From assembly GCA_000310025.1 (NCBI GenBank), contig FN649727.1:4076425-4092268 (forward strand): a DNA stretch of 15,844 bases, read 5' to 3'. The notes beneath the pieces were generated by a model. It was not told the origin of the DNA. It saw nothing but the letters and a program-made list of their open reading frames with translations, and did no database searches. Within the stretch, counting starts at the first letter, position 1. Each line of letters begins with the position of its first letter. Source of the DNA: Ectocarpus siliculosus. Its lineage: Eukaryota > Sar > Phaeophyceae > Ectocarpales > Ectocarpaceae. Of this stretch, positions 1 through 11,269 are shown piece after piece. A program made the position numbers and the translations under genes.

Positions 1-2794
1 CTGTTGCACGACGACGATTGTAGAGTGTCCCCAGGGACGCTTAGACCTTAAGGAAAGGTATTCACTCCTCAACAGCTCTCGCTGGAGCTGGGATCCAAAA
101 CCGCTGCAGCATTATATCGATAGTTGCGGGTATCCTCTACAGGTCAACAAGATAGTGGCGATATTGTGGATCCTTGGTCGATAAGAACCTGGCGCTGAGG
201 GGTTGATTCCTTTGCTGGCCCTCACTGAGATTGGATGTAGGTTTCGGTCGCATCGGGATGTTTCAACAACTTTGGAGAAAGAACACGTACAGCGCGTGAT
301 TCTCCGCTACTATTTCTCTGCAGCTACCTTTGAATAATCGCTGGTGAGACCTTCTTGGTGGGGATCCAAAGTTGCCACAACCTTTCTGTGTCGTTGCTAT
401 CTGTACCTCGATTTCTTGTGGCGAGCCCCGAGCGATGCCGTCATCTCTTTTCGACTCGGACCCGACACGTGAAGCGTGGTGCTGAGAGCTGTGTAGAGAG
501 GCTTCAAGTACCAGCACCTTCAGCTGTGATGACATGACATTAGTCCGGCCCAAAGTACAGCAAGGGTACAAAACCTACCTACGAATGCAGCATGGGACAT
601 GTCGAAGATCTCCCGCTGGTTTCGTACAAATCCGAGGCCTGTGCGAGTTGCGCTGGTTGGGACCAATGTCTACCCAACTGTTTTGCATCAGCGCGGCCCA
701 AAAATAGGTGGCGAAAGAAGAATGGTTCCCAAGAATTAAAAAGTCTTCCATCTTACGGTTCCTATTTTCAACTTGTACGGGCTGAAGCATGGGTGTTCCC
801 CTTTTCGCACCCATCCTACGTTCAACGTGCGACAGATGAGACCTCGTACCCTTGGCAACAGGTTGCTGTCGATCCAAGACCTCAAGGCAAAACCACAGAA
901 CGCGGTCGCGGTCAACGACTAAGCGCCAGGTACAGCAGTGCCGCCACCGTCAATGCAAAACACGCCTTCGAACATGCACTTCCGAACGAGACAAATGACC
1001 GTGAATGCGCCAAGAGTTTTTTTGTCAACGCCCCGTCAAGCCTGCGTGTCTGAACAAAGCATGGAGTACTCAAAGAAGGAGCCCCGGCCCGACCTACAGT
1101 AGTTCTTGGCAAAAAGGGAACCTAACAAAGGTTGCGGCAGCGGCAAGTCCAGCTACACTCCTTCGGGCTTCCCGTGATTCAAGGTGAATGGCGACGCGTT
1201 AGAATCGTATTCAAACAAAACCAACGACAGACCAAACTAAATAGAGATTCAACGGGAAGCGGCGAAGTTGTGGAGAGGATGGTGTGGCAAAATACTTAGA
1301 ACAAGACAGTAGGGGGTCAGCAATAACAAACGAAACCAAGTACCTGAACGTCACTCTGTTGGCAGAGAACGGTACATAGCCACCAGCGAACTCTCCCCCC
1401 CCTCGACTTGTCCTGACCTGTACTTGTCTATGCTGTCTGGACACGGGGGGTTCGTTCCGGCCTCCTCTTGTCACAGTCTCACGCTCTTCCGTGCTGTGGA
1501 TCCCAACTCCAGTCGCTGCACCAGCTCGTCGGGATCGGACACACCTGGTGTACAATGGTCTTAACTGCTGTCGCAGGAAGACGTTGTTCTTGTCCCCCCC
1601 GTCATCTCCAGCTTTGGGATCTCCAAAGGAAAGGGCAATCCGCCAGCCCTGTGCGAATTTCCAGCAACAGCTTCTCGGGGAGGCCCCCATCTTCTTCGCA
1701 GAAAAGAGTGTCCTCGCCACCCAACGTAATAAGCGGCTCCTGTGGAACTTGCTACCACCTGCATGCTATCCAGCGCGGCATCATGCGCCTCTGCCATCGA
1801 TACATTTGCCCGCGCGGGCAATGAGCTAGCAATGATCTGATGCCCCGAATCAGGCTTTTCGTGGTAAAGAGAGCACAGTCGAGCATTTTTCGTGCAGGCG
1901 GGGGGTGGCCGCCTCTGTAACTGATGTGACGTTCACCCACCAGTCTCTCCGGCTGGGTACGCTCGCTAAGGATTTCCAACCTTCTTCCTGGATCTCTCCA
2001 CCCCGTATCATACTACTTGTACGGAGTACGGAGTACGAACGAGACGGCCATTCCGAGCAGCTCGGGTGGAGCTGCGAAATCCGGGAACCGCGTCGATACT
2101 TGCGGCTGCCGGTGAGAGGTCGAGGTCGACATCGTCCGCCGCTGAAAGACGGCATTCTGAGCGGCGGGCCTCCATGGAGCCTGGAGGCTGCAGCCGCTAC
2201 AGAACCCTGCGTTGTATCGTCCTTCCGTTGACGAGAACACGATAAGGTGGCCGCACGTCTTCTTGCTCAAGACTATCCATCACCCATCCCCTGCTGAGCT
2301 TGCTCACTCTGCAGATTCCCCGCCTTCTTGCGGCCTACCCCAAAAGATGCCCTCGTGCTTGCACCCAGTGCGAACAACAACATCACCGCTTCTTGCACCC
2401 TGTTGGTTCGGAACCTTGACACTTGACGCAGAGTTTGTCCGCAGATTTCCACTTCCTTGTGGGCCTCTTCATACTTTGCAAGATGGCCGTTCGGCGCAGC
2501 TCGGGGGTGGCCAAGCTTGTTTCCCATCCTTCCCTCCCTCTCTCTCCCTCTAAAGGCTTCCTGGACGACACAGCGGGGAAGAACGGACGATCATCGCCTG
2601 TGCAGGCGCGGGAGCGTGTGCGCCAAAGTTGAACTATCAGACGTTCACCGGGGTATAGGTACTCTTGCCCGATGATGTCGCGGAGCCGCTGACTGACACT
2701 TGAAGTGGCCACGCAAGCACCACCGCTGTTCACTACTGTGCTGTGTAGTGCAGCAGCGTGTGTCAGTGCACACACAGCAGAGACCAACACAAGC
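1..2794. other. Upstream region without a supportable gene
   Basis: No exon chain could be built here on either strand. Open frames are present, but none shows a recognisable motif or a consistent set of splice-linked neighbours. The longest with a real ATG on the + strand is 592-1053 (153 codons); it is Cys- and Arg-rich and matches no family I recognise. A pyrimidine-rich run at about 2520-2550 ends in an AAAG at about 2550-2553. It could be the 3' end of an intron in the 5' untranslated leader of the downstream gene, or a promoter-proximal tract. Short direct repeats of a 7-bp unit lie near 2020-2038. Weakly related copies of a roughly 70-bp sequence start near 91 and 362, with a third copy inside intron 1 of the next gene. 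Confidence 0.5.
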
Positions 2795-5700
2795 ATGCCG
2801 TGCGATTCTTTTGTCGCGACCACGTTCCTCGTCCTTTGCTGCGCCGGTCCCCACACGACAAATGGATTTCCATCAGCTCCCGCGCCAGGCTTGTTCGGAA
2901 GAAGCACGCCTAACGGCCTTGGATCGTGGAGGGTGGAGTCGGTGTTGGACACCCAGAAGCCCAACAGCATGTTCGTGTTTCTGTTCGACGACGGATCAGG
3001 TGACTCTTCTATTGGCACACAGCGTGTGAGCGTGTATTAGCAGCACAGAAGTTGTTGTCGTTCCTCATCGTTTGGTAATTTTTCTTCCATCAGAAGCCAC
3101 GATGACGCGGAGCCCCTTCTGTAGACCCTTGCTTGTCGTATGATGTTTCGTGCGTGGTAGCCGAAACGAGCGATCATTTTATCAAACAGGTCTCCTGCTA
3201 TTATCTTTTGAATCCAAAATGTCCCGCAACCTCTTGTAGACGCTTCAAGGTATCCTCTTCAGGTTCACAAGGCAGGAGCGGTTTTTTGGCTGCATGTTGA
3301 CCTGGGGTGCTGAACTTGACGTGATTTTCAAAATTCAAAATTTCAAAATTTGAGGAACCCATCTGCCTTGATTTGCTGTGCTCTAGGTTGTATCTCGAAC
3401 GGGTAGCTCCCTTTGATTGAATACTACGCATACATATGTTCTAAACAGCACTACCGCTGTGGTAGTCGTCACGTTGCGGCTTCAATGACACTGCCGTTGT
3501 TCACGAGACTACCGGCGTCGTAGAAAGTGTTGTACCCAAGATTCAGGACTCAGGACCCCTGCAATTATTTCTGTGGTTCTGATGACGACGGTAGGCAGAG
3601 TTGTGCACTGCATACTGCATACTCGATTACAGGCAGAGGCCGAGGCCCGCTCTCCCTTTGAAGGCAGCAGAGTGCATCTTATCTGCATGTCGAAGGGAAC
3701 CCCCCCAACAGCTTGTGCCTTAATAACCACCGCTGGCTTTTATATCTCCGTTCGCTCTCTTGTTTTGAACGTCCCGCACCCCCCAGTGCACACGGCCGTG
3801 AGCGGGACTGACGGGAAGGACGATCACGCGGGGCGCTGGCGCGTGCGAGGAAACGAGTTCTCCCTCACGGTCAACCGAAAGTCACAGTCCAGATTTCTGG
3901 ACGACCTCAAGTAAGCGTGTGGATCAAAGCCAATCGTCACCGTTTAATGCTCTCAAGTAGCCAGGGAAGCTAGCTATACATGAGGTCTAGGATCCAAGAG
4001 GGTTAGAGATTGTGCGCGGGTAACGGATATGTCTGCAAGTACCGAAGGGAAACTGTGGAAGACGGTTGATCGTCGTGGTGTTGGTGCTTGCACACGCAAC
4101 AACTCAAGACCCAAACTTTCATGGTGGTTGAATCTGTGTGTTTCGTGGGGAAAAGTCTGCATGCAGGGTGTGCCGCAACAACGTCCGCAACAAAACACGC
4201 CGCTTTTTTCGCGCCCGCTGCCCGGCTTCTTCTTCCACAACATATGAAGCCTATCGTAACATATCCGCACACACGCGCTCTGAACTTCCCCCTCGTATCT
4301 GGTCCGGCGCGTTCCTTATGCGTATTCTCGATTTTGTCTCTTTCTTGTTGGCTGGTTTCTGCGCAGGTACGTCGGCGTGCTGAAGAAGTTCAGCTCTGTC
4401 GTGGAAGGGAGCGTGATCGAGGGACAGATGGACCCTGCGGTGGTCGGGAAGTTCAAGATGACGCCGGTGGAGTCCTCCATGGCGTCGGACCTTAAAAAGG
4501 CCGCCGAGGCGAACGATTCGGTCAGTGTTGCTGCTGTTGTTGAAAGATGTTGTCGGCCCTTCAGCAGCCCCTACCGTCTTGCCACCTTTACGTAAATCCA
4601 GTAACTCTACCACTGCACCAGTTATGGGTATGTGTCATCTCTGTCGATGTTGATGGTCTAAACACGTTGGTACGACGATCACACCATCGGAACACATGGA
4701 GTTGTCACAAGTCAGGAACTCCACATTGGAGTACATAGGTGAGCAGATACCTGGTTCAAGAAGGGTTGCCGTGGCCTTGCCACGCTATTCCAAGGGTGGC
4801 GTTAATGATCAATTCATTCCCTTATGACGGTGTTGACTCATGGTGCACGAGGTGGCTACGAGTGTACAGGCCTTGCTTGTAGCTGTTATTGTGCTTCGAA
4901 ACGGCCTGCAGAGCGCAACTGCTGTTCCCGCCAAGAACAAGCCGCCTGTTATCTGCGACGGGGCTTGGCTGAGTGGCCTACACAAGTAAGTAGGTCAGTC
5001 TCGTATCGAACACCGCCCACTCAAGCCAAAACCGGAAACACTTGGCGGTCACCCGCATCACGTCGCACCTTCGGACGCGCGTCGCAGGCCAAGTACGTCG
5101 CCCCCAAGTACTCAAAGGCGGCCATCGCGGGAGACTGGGTCCTGATGTGGCAGGACACCGGAGCTGTGTTCCGCCTTCACCTCGGGGAGGACCTCCAGTT
5201 CGAGAGCCTGAAGGGGCTGGGGAGTGGCCAGCTAGGAGGGAGGTGGAACCTCTGGGGAACTGAAAGGTGTGCTGCTGTATTGCCGCTGCCTTCGCGTTGA
5301 AAATTGTTCCACTACGGAGGTCTGTACTCCGCTCTTACCCAATGAGTGAGACGTGTACTTCCGTGAGCGACAGGCTGAATCAACGCAAGCGTTTTCTGTT
5401 GGGCCCGTTGTTTCGACAGTGTTGATTATGTCAACGTTGTCGCGGCGCCATGGCCAAAGATTCCACGTGCTTGAAATATATCAGCGGTTTGAGCTTCACG
5501 GCGACGGTTTGATGTTCAACTACGTACCATGTATGTGTGCGACTTGAGGTTGGGGATGTCAGATCTTAGGTTGCACTGTCTTGATAGTTTCCCAAGTTGG
5601 TAAGAGACAAGCGGCTGCCTACGCGCTCCTAACGTATGCGTGTATGAACTTGACGACAGTTGGTAGCGGTGTTTTCAAGGCCCTTGCACCAAGTATCGCT

Positions 5701-7499
5701 GTGCCCCTCCCCCCCCCCCCTCTCCCGACCAAACGTGCGTATCAGGATGTTCATGACGGTAGTCCGCTCCAAGAGCCACGGCGTACAGATGCACGGGGAC
5801 CACATGTTTTGGGGAACTAAGCTTGAGGGTCCGCCCGATTCCAAGGTTCGTGGCAGCACGGTGCAAGTCCCCTTTGACCAAAGGCCGTTGGTGTGATGCT
5901 CGGCATCGAGGCCATGCGTGTGGACTCTTGAGCGCTGAGGAGAAAGTCGGAGCACGCAAGCAGAAGTCCCCCTTCTGCCTTTATGTCCAGAAGTGTGGAA
6001 AGCGTGGGCCAAAATGTACCAACTCGCAAAGTCTCCTCGGGAAAAGTATCGAAGCAGAAAATCTCGCGTTTGGCCCTCTGCTTTGTCTTCGTATTTCACC
6101 CTTCGTGGCACGTCTCGGCGTAAAAGGGAGGGGCTGATGTTGCCCCCCTGCTCTCAAAACGATTTTCACCGCTGTTCAGCAGCGTGTGCGGTGAGACACA
6201 CAGCGGGAAGTATTTCCACCCTAGCCCACCTCTGTTCCGACGCACTGCTTTCCCTCTGCCCCCCCTTCCCTTCCCCCTTGTCGGGTTTTGGTTTTGCCCC
6301 GAACAGATCCCTTTGAAGATCAGCGGGTACGTCATGTACGGCTTCCTAGAGGTGAGGAGCAGACTCACAGTTCTGTTCCGTTGAACGGCTGCGTTTGTGG
6401 CATCTGGCGCGCGCGCGGGGGGGGGGCATACATACGTACCCGACGCTTTGCCCTCTCCAAGCAGCTCTAGCGTCCAGTGCCGGGAATCGCCCGTAGTATG
6501 CACGCTCTGCTTTGGCTGGTATGTACGCGTTTATTTAGGCTCACTGGCTGACTGCAGGTGCAGGTTCGTCCCCTCACGTGTACTTCGTTTAAATTGATGG
6601 CAAAGTTACTGGAGTTACAGTATGGGAAAAGCTTTGTCGCCCATAAACGAACGACTGAATCTTCCGGAAAAGAGTTGTTGTCATCGTAGCCGATTGTGCC
6701 GAAGCCTGCTTTGAGTCTGATTGCGGCGCTCCACGTTCGGTGGGTTCTCTCGGTTCCTTCCCGTAAGGGTTTGCCGTTGTCCTCCTCTTTCTGCCTGCTC
6801 ACTCCACTCCGTCTATCCTCCGTTCCGCCCTCGCACCATCCTCTCCGACACCCCACTCCCGCGCCGAACAGCCTACTTGCGTCGGGCGCTTCATCATGCG
6901 ACGTAGCCAAGAAGGGCGAACAAGCGATGAGGACACAAGCGGCATTCTTACCTAGAACAAACCGAGCGGGGTTAACAAAAGTTGGCGAAGAACGTGCGAT
7001 GTCGCCAGTGGACGATCTGGAAATGCGTGGTGAAGTAGCGGGATCTTTCCAACAAGGTGTTATCCAAGGACAGCTTGGATGGCAGAACGCCACCCCTGTT
7101 CGCCCACGGCGCGCGGCGGTAGCGACCCCCGGGGGGTAGGTGTGTTTGTTCGGCCGCAAAAGCGATCGGAAAAAAATGGCGATGGTGGTGTGTGGTGTGT
7201 GCGCACGAGGGCGTGCTTGTTTACAAACAGACTTAATAATAACCTCTGATAACGAAGGGGTGGAGAGGACGTTGTGCATTCTTCAGGGGAGTTCGGCATA
7301 CGCGTCCGGATCCACAATCGACGCGTCCAGTGGGGAGATGTACATAAAAACGGGCTGGGGGGGGGCTACGGGCTACGTGGATACTTGGTGGGTCCTCTGT
7401 ACGTGTTCATATCGTTTGAGATTTTCTTCGAGGGGGCGGGGGGCGGGGACTGCGTGTAAAAAGGGTCCCGATGTATGTCGGCAGCAACAGCGGGGTTAG
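2795..7499 (+). CDS. Tandem beta-rich domain protein, putatively plastid-targeted (unrecognised family)
   Basis: Seven exons fit with matching phase: 2795-2999, 3787-3910, 4367-4520, 5088-5266, 5746-5845, 6307-6351 and 7287-7499, giving 339 residues. The ATG at 2795 follows an in-frame stop at 2690. Residues 1-18 have a hydrophobic core (VATTFLVLCCAG). After Gly24 comes a Phe25-led segment rich in Ser, Ala and Pro with no acidic residue up to about residue 44, which resembles the signal plus transit peptides of complex plastids. The body has two similar units. Unit 1 (about 43-138) has GSWRV, an AGRWRV at 83-88, then VEGSVIEG. Unit 2 (about 175-270) has GDWVLMW, a GGRWNLWG at 211-218, then ISGYVMYG. 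Each reads as a Gly-Trp-led beta domain. I do not recognise the family; a lipocalin-like barrel is one guess. Exons 1-6 are well supported. Exon 7 is uncertain because its reading after a nine-G run (about residue 295 on) looks poorly coding. Confidence 0.72.
3210..3431 (-). repeat. Possible transposon-derived fragment inside intron 1 of the tandem-domain gene
   Basis: Read on the minus strand, this intronic stretch stays open for 76 codons and ends in protein-like sequence with the segments CEPEEDTLKRLQ and EVAGHFGFK. The DNA at 3210-3280 resembles sequences starting at 91 and 362. All three begin with an ATCCAAA-type block, and the first and third share a GGTATCCTCT-CAGGT-ACAAG stretch. An AT-rich run with repeated CAAAATT units lies at about 3327-3353. 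A decayed mobile-element coding remnant would explain both the open frame and the similarity. No terminal repeats or complete domain are visible, so this is tentative. Confidence 0.25.
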
Positions 7500-8217
7500 G
7501 TGGCTGCTGCAGCTTCCGGCTGAACCACCCCTTCAGGTTTTCCTCAACACTATACTGTTGAACGTTAAGGAAGAGGGAAAATGGAGGTCGGGGGAGGGGG
7601 ACTGCAGTGCGATAGGTTGTTTATTGAGGAGGGTGCCGTGCGCCATTTTGAGTTTGAATGGGTGACGCTTGGCGTTGTTGAGGGAAGAGTCGGGCATATT
7701 GCTCGTATTGTCTTTTTTTTGTGGTGGCTTGTTTGTATTTTCGGAGTTTTGCGAGGAACGGAAAAGGGGATTCGGGTGCCAGCGACTGTACACAATATTA
7801 CCATGCGCATGGTCTTCGGACGCGGGGGCCTACCGATGCCCCGGTCCTCTGGGGTACCGTGGGAGGATGTGATTCATGTACACAGAAACTCACCATGTAT
7901 TGGTGGAGAATTGTATTTGTTCAAGGTGAGCGGCTCGGCCCTGCACGTTGTGGGCGTAGAGTTGTTACAAGCTGGCCGTGATAGATGAGGGCATGCGGAC
8001 AAAAACTTCGGGGAAGGGGGGGATGTTTTGTGGCCGTTGTGATATAATTGTGTGGCAATTGTCAGTGTATCGTGACTCGAGCACCGATGTTAAGGGCGTG
8101 CGGGGAAAGAACTTTACAACGAGAAGAGAAGAGACTCGTGACAGTAAGGTGGAGCACACGGCTTGGTTTGACGGGTTGAGAATGAAAAAATTACGGTTAC
8201 AATTAGAACAACCGGCA
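7500..8217. other. Convergent 3' spacer between the tandem-domain gene and the MTHFR-like gene
   Basis: This stretch lies between the proposed stop of the + strand gene and the stop of the - strand gene, so it should hold both 3' untranslated regions and polyadenylation sites. It is G/T-rich on the + strand, with runs such as the T-run near 7713-7720. Open frames of 80-135 codons are present on both strands, but none shows recognisable motifs. If exon 7 of the upstream gene is wrong, one more 3' coding exon could be hidden here. I see no RNA gene or mobile element. Confidence 0.5.
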
Positions 8218-11200
8218 TCAGCGAGGTTTCCCGAAAAATCCTGTGGCGGCAAGCTCTATCGCCCGCCGCCGGGGCGCTCGGCCAGGCGCCATGAGATGCA
8301 CCCCTGCCACGCCCAACCCGCTCCCGTCTAGACTCTTGAGCTTCAACATTGTAGTCTCCAACCACTCCTGCCCGTACGGGGACGGAGGCGACCCAGCAAC
8401 GGCTGTTGCTTGCTTTTCCCCGGCGGGGTGTGCGTGTGGTTCCTCAGACCCCGTTCTCGCCACGACCGACGAAGGTTGTCCGAAGGCCTCGAAGACCTGC
8501 TTGCAGACACCCGGTTTGTCGTGCAACCCGCACAGGTCGAGCCAGAAGCGGAGCCCCTTGGGTGAGGTGATGACAGGCAGCCCTACCAGAATCCTCGCTG
8601 CGGGGTCTCCTCCTCTTCGTCCCTCTGCTGCGGCAAGCGGGTGGCGAGTAGACCGCTCTTCGCCCGTCGACCCGGACGTTTCGAATATCTTCACCGTGGC
8701 ATCCGTCCCCTCCCCGGGTTTCGTCAATCCGGCGTTTCTCGCCGCGGCACTTCTCCCCAGAGCCCCGCTGGCGTGAACGCCTTGCAGCCACCTGGAGAAT
8801 GGTTGTAAGCCACGTCCATTTTTTTGCGCGAGCCGAGTGCCACCCGCTTGTTTTCCGCTGGCGTCGGGGTCACCACGACGTTACGTCGAAAGCCGACCGC
8901 AAATAGCAAAGCGTGACCGAACCGGGTATAAAGGGGGGCGCTGAACATGCCCCTACCGTTGCATATACAAGATAACATTTAGGATAGAGTCTTCACGCGC
9001 CCGTCCGGCGGCTTGGCGCTAAAAAAAATTGTGGTACAACAGGCCGCAAGGCTTTTGCCTCCTCCGAAGGTCTTCTCTCTCACCGTTCGAATAGTTCCCA
9101 AGCAAGAGGCGGCTGCGTGAGAATAACCTCTGCCCCGAGCTCCACCTTCTTCCGAACGCGGTCAACCCCCGCCTCGTCCGCCTCCGCCAAAGGGTTCGCG
9201 ACTGCCCAAAGGGCCAACCCCTTCGGCAAACGGCCGCTTGCGAGTGAGGGATTGCGCGATTGCAAGACACAGCCGCCAAACGGAAAATAATATACTGTAT
9301 GTGAAAACGAGCATGGAAACCAACTCACCGTATCCAAGGAAAGAGTTTGGTGACCGTCGTGTTGACGAGAGTTGACACACAACGATCCGCCGAGGGTATT
9401 CGCCTTGAACAAAAAAACCCGTCAGAACGCATTGCTTTCGGCACCAGTCTGCTTCTCATCGGCTCCGCCTAGAAGGCTCTCACCTATTTCGCATGCTTGT
9501 TGCCAAGCGAAGCTCGTCGTAGACGTCCGGGAGGAAACTCTTGGCGAACGGCAGGCGTCGCCCGGGGTGGCTTCCAGAAACCTTCCCAAGACACACATGG
9601 CACATAACAGATGACACATGGCGGATCGCAACGCGTCGAGATAGGTGATAAATAAGCTCAGGCGAAAACAAACCGCAGACAGCACTGTCTGGCAATGCCA
9701 ATGGCGTGTGCCAATGCTAACGCCGTAGGTCAAACCCGTCCCTTGGGGGCTGTGGTTTAGCCTGCGTTAGCTCTCGCCCGATACATAGTCCCCCGAGTTT
9801 TGGGACGGTGGAAACGTTCGCGAGAACGGGACACTTTCGCGAAAAGAGTCACAAGTCAAGACCCTCTTCTGCGGGTAATGACCACAAACGCACCAGCAGT
9901 AGCGCATCGGCAGGCCGCACGTTCCGGACTTTGGCCCCTTCCGCATCTACCCCTGCCGCTACCGCAAGGCGTCGTCGAAGTTCCTGCAGCAAGGACGTGT
10001 GTGTGTGCCACGCCACGGCCACGGGGAGGGGGGGCGCCAGATGAGATGTTTTCGGTAGTGCGACGATTAAAAGGTACCACTCCATAAAATGTACGTATCT
10101 GTTCAAGGTCGGCGTAAACACGCTCATCGTTCGTTTGCTCTCCATTCTCGTTCAAGGTGCGAACAAGCAGCTTGCCTCGAACGTCTGGTGCCGAGACGCG
10201 GCCAATGTTGTTGTGATGAAAATCGTAGTCTGGCGCCAGTCGGCGGCATGTATTTGACGTATCAGCCCCTGTTCTTGTCCCACCTTCGACATAAGATGCG
10301 CTCGTTCATACCGTTGTATCATGTGTTGTACTATTTGCGTAAAGGTTGCCTTCGGAGCGCGCATCATCATCGACACCTGCTGCGTCTCTCGCCTTTTGTC
10401 GCGACAGTTGCACGGGGACGGTGCGGACGAGATAGCCCCCCTCGTTTCCTTCCTTAGCAACGCATCGACCAACGGTGTCTGTATCCGATCCTGCTGCCTT
10501 CTCCCCTTCGCTGCTGCTGTCGCTGTTCCCATCGGGTCTCATCTCGAACACGGCCGCCTTCGCTCTTCGAAGGTAGCAGCGGGCAAGCCCAGCCATGGTA
10601 CCCGCCGGGGGTAGGTCTGGATGTATTTCCGCGTCGAACACTCCGCTGCAAGATTATAACCGAAAACATGAGTGTAAGTGCATGGTGACGGAAAGCGGTG
10701 GCGGCAACATTGAATGGGTGCTCTCTGCCCACACCGATTGCTGAATGTCGCCGAAAGGCGGGCGTGACGTGAACACGATGAACTCCATTGCGTTTGCGGC
10801 AGCACAAAACGCAAAAAATAATGTAGACGGAGATGGATGCCCAGGAGACAGGAGAAGAGCCACACGGGAGCACGAAACATAGCCTACCACCTAGCCTGGC
10901 GCTATGTACCAGCCTACTTTAAGATTACAACAATATAACACCAATTGAACAACGGGCACAAGTTGAATTGAACCGCATCAGTGTACTCGTTCCAAGTCTG
11001 TCAAGCTCTACGGGAGGAGCGCGTTGTAAGCAATACCTCTTCCATAGAGCCCCGTCCTCGGTGTCGGTGACAACGGAACGCTCTAGGGTCACGACAAACC
11101 CCACCCTCGCTGCAGCCACGGGCGGTGTCGGTCTTGCTGCTGCTGCGCATCCGCGCCTGAACGTTGCGGAGAGAAGAGCATCGGTACATGTACGCGATCT

Positions 11201-11239
11201 AGCACGTGACCCAGCAGAGGCGCACAGGAGACCGGCCAT
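8218..11239 (-). CDS. Methylenetetrahydrofolate reductase-like protein (MetF/MTHFR TIM-barrel family)
   Basis: Exons in transcript order are 11239-11037, 10645-10312, 9983-9894, 9581-9484, 9236-9084 and 8791-8218. All phases match, giving 483 residues. Family signatures are ALLLVSGSHPGRR across the exon 3/4 junction (about 206-218), GLALWAVANP (248-257), GAEVILTQPPL (276-286), then ARILVGLPVITSPKG (358-372) and GVAGVHLMAPG near the C terminus. These match the order seen in flavin-dependent 5,10-methylene-tetrahydrofolate reductases and related FAD-linked oxidoreductases. The N-terminal ~50 residues are rich in Arg, Ala and Ser and poor in acidic residues, as in mitochondrial or plastid presequences. 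An upstream ATG at 11269 would add ten residues; an in-frame TGA precedes both, and the 11239 ATG has the better context (GCCATGG). There is no C-terminal regulatory domain as in animal or plant MTHFR. Low-complexity insertions lie at about 107-179 and 297-357. The exon 2 donor (GTATGA) and the family fit before residue ~200 are the weakest points. Actual substrate is unproven. Confidence 0.78.
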
Positions 11240-11269
11240 GGCAAAAAAATGTCTTCTGCAGTAGTACAT

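Noticed and set aside
1211-1720. 169-codon minus-strand open frame
   Set aside because: Arg/Ser-rich with no motif; overlapping open frames on the opposite strand are of similar quality, so none is favoured.
2383-3018. 211-codon minus-strand open frame
   Set aside because: It lies opposite exon 1 of the tandem-domain gene and shows no domain of its own; it mirrors the coding strand's composition.
5707-5730. Long C-rich tract as a possible structural or regulatory element
   Set aside because: It is explained as the polypyrimidine tract before the acceptor at 5745 of the tandem-domain gene.
8243-8776. 177-codon plus-strand open frame
   Set aside because: It is antisense to the last exon of the MTHFR-like gene, whose minus-strand reading carries clear family motifs.
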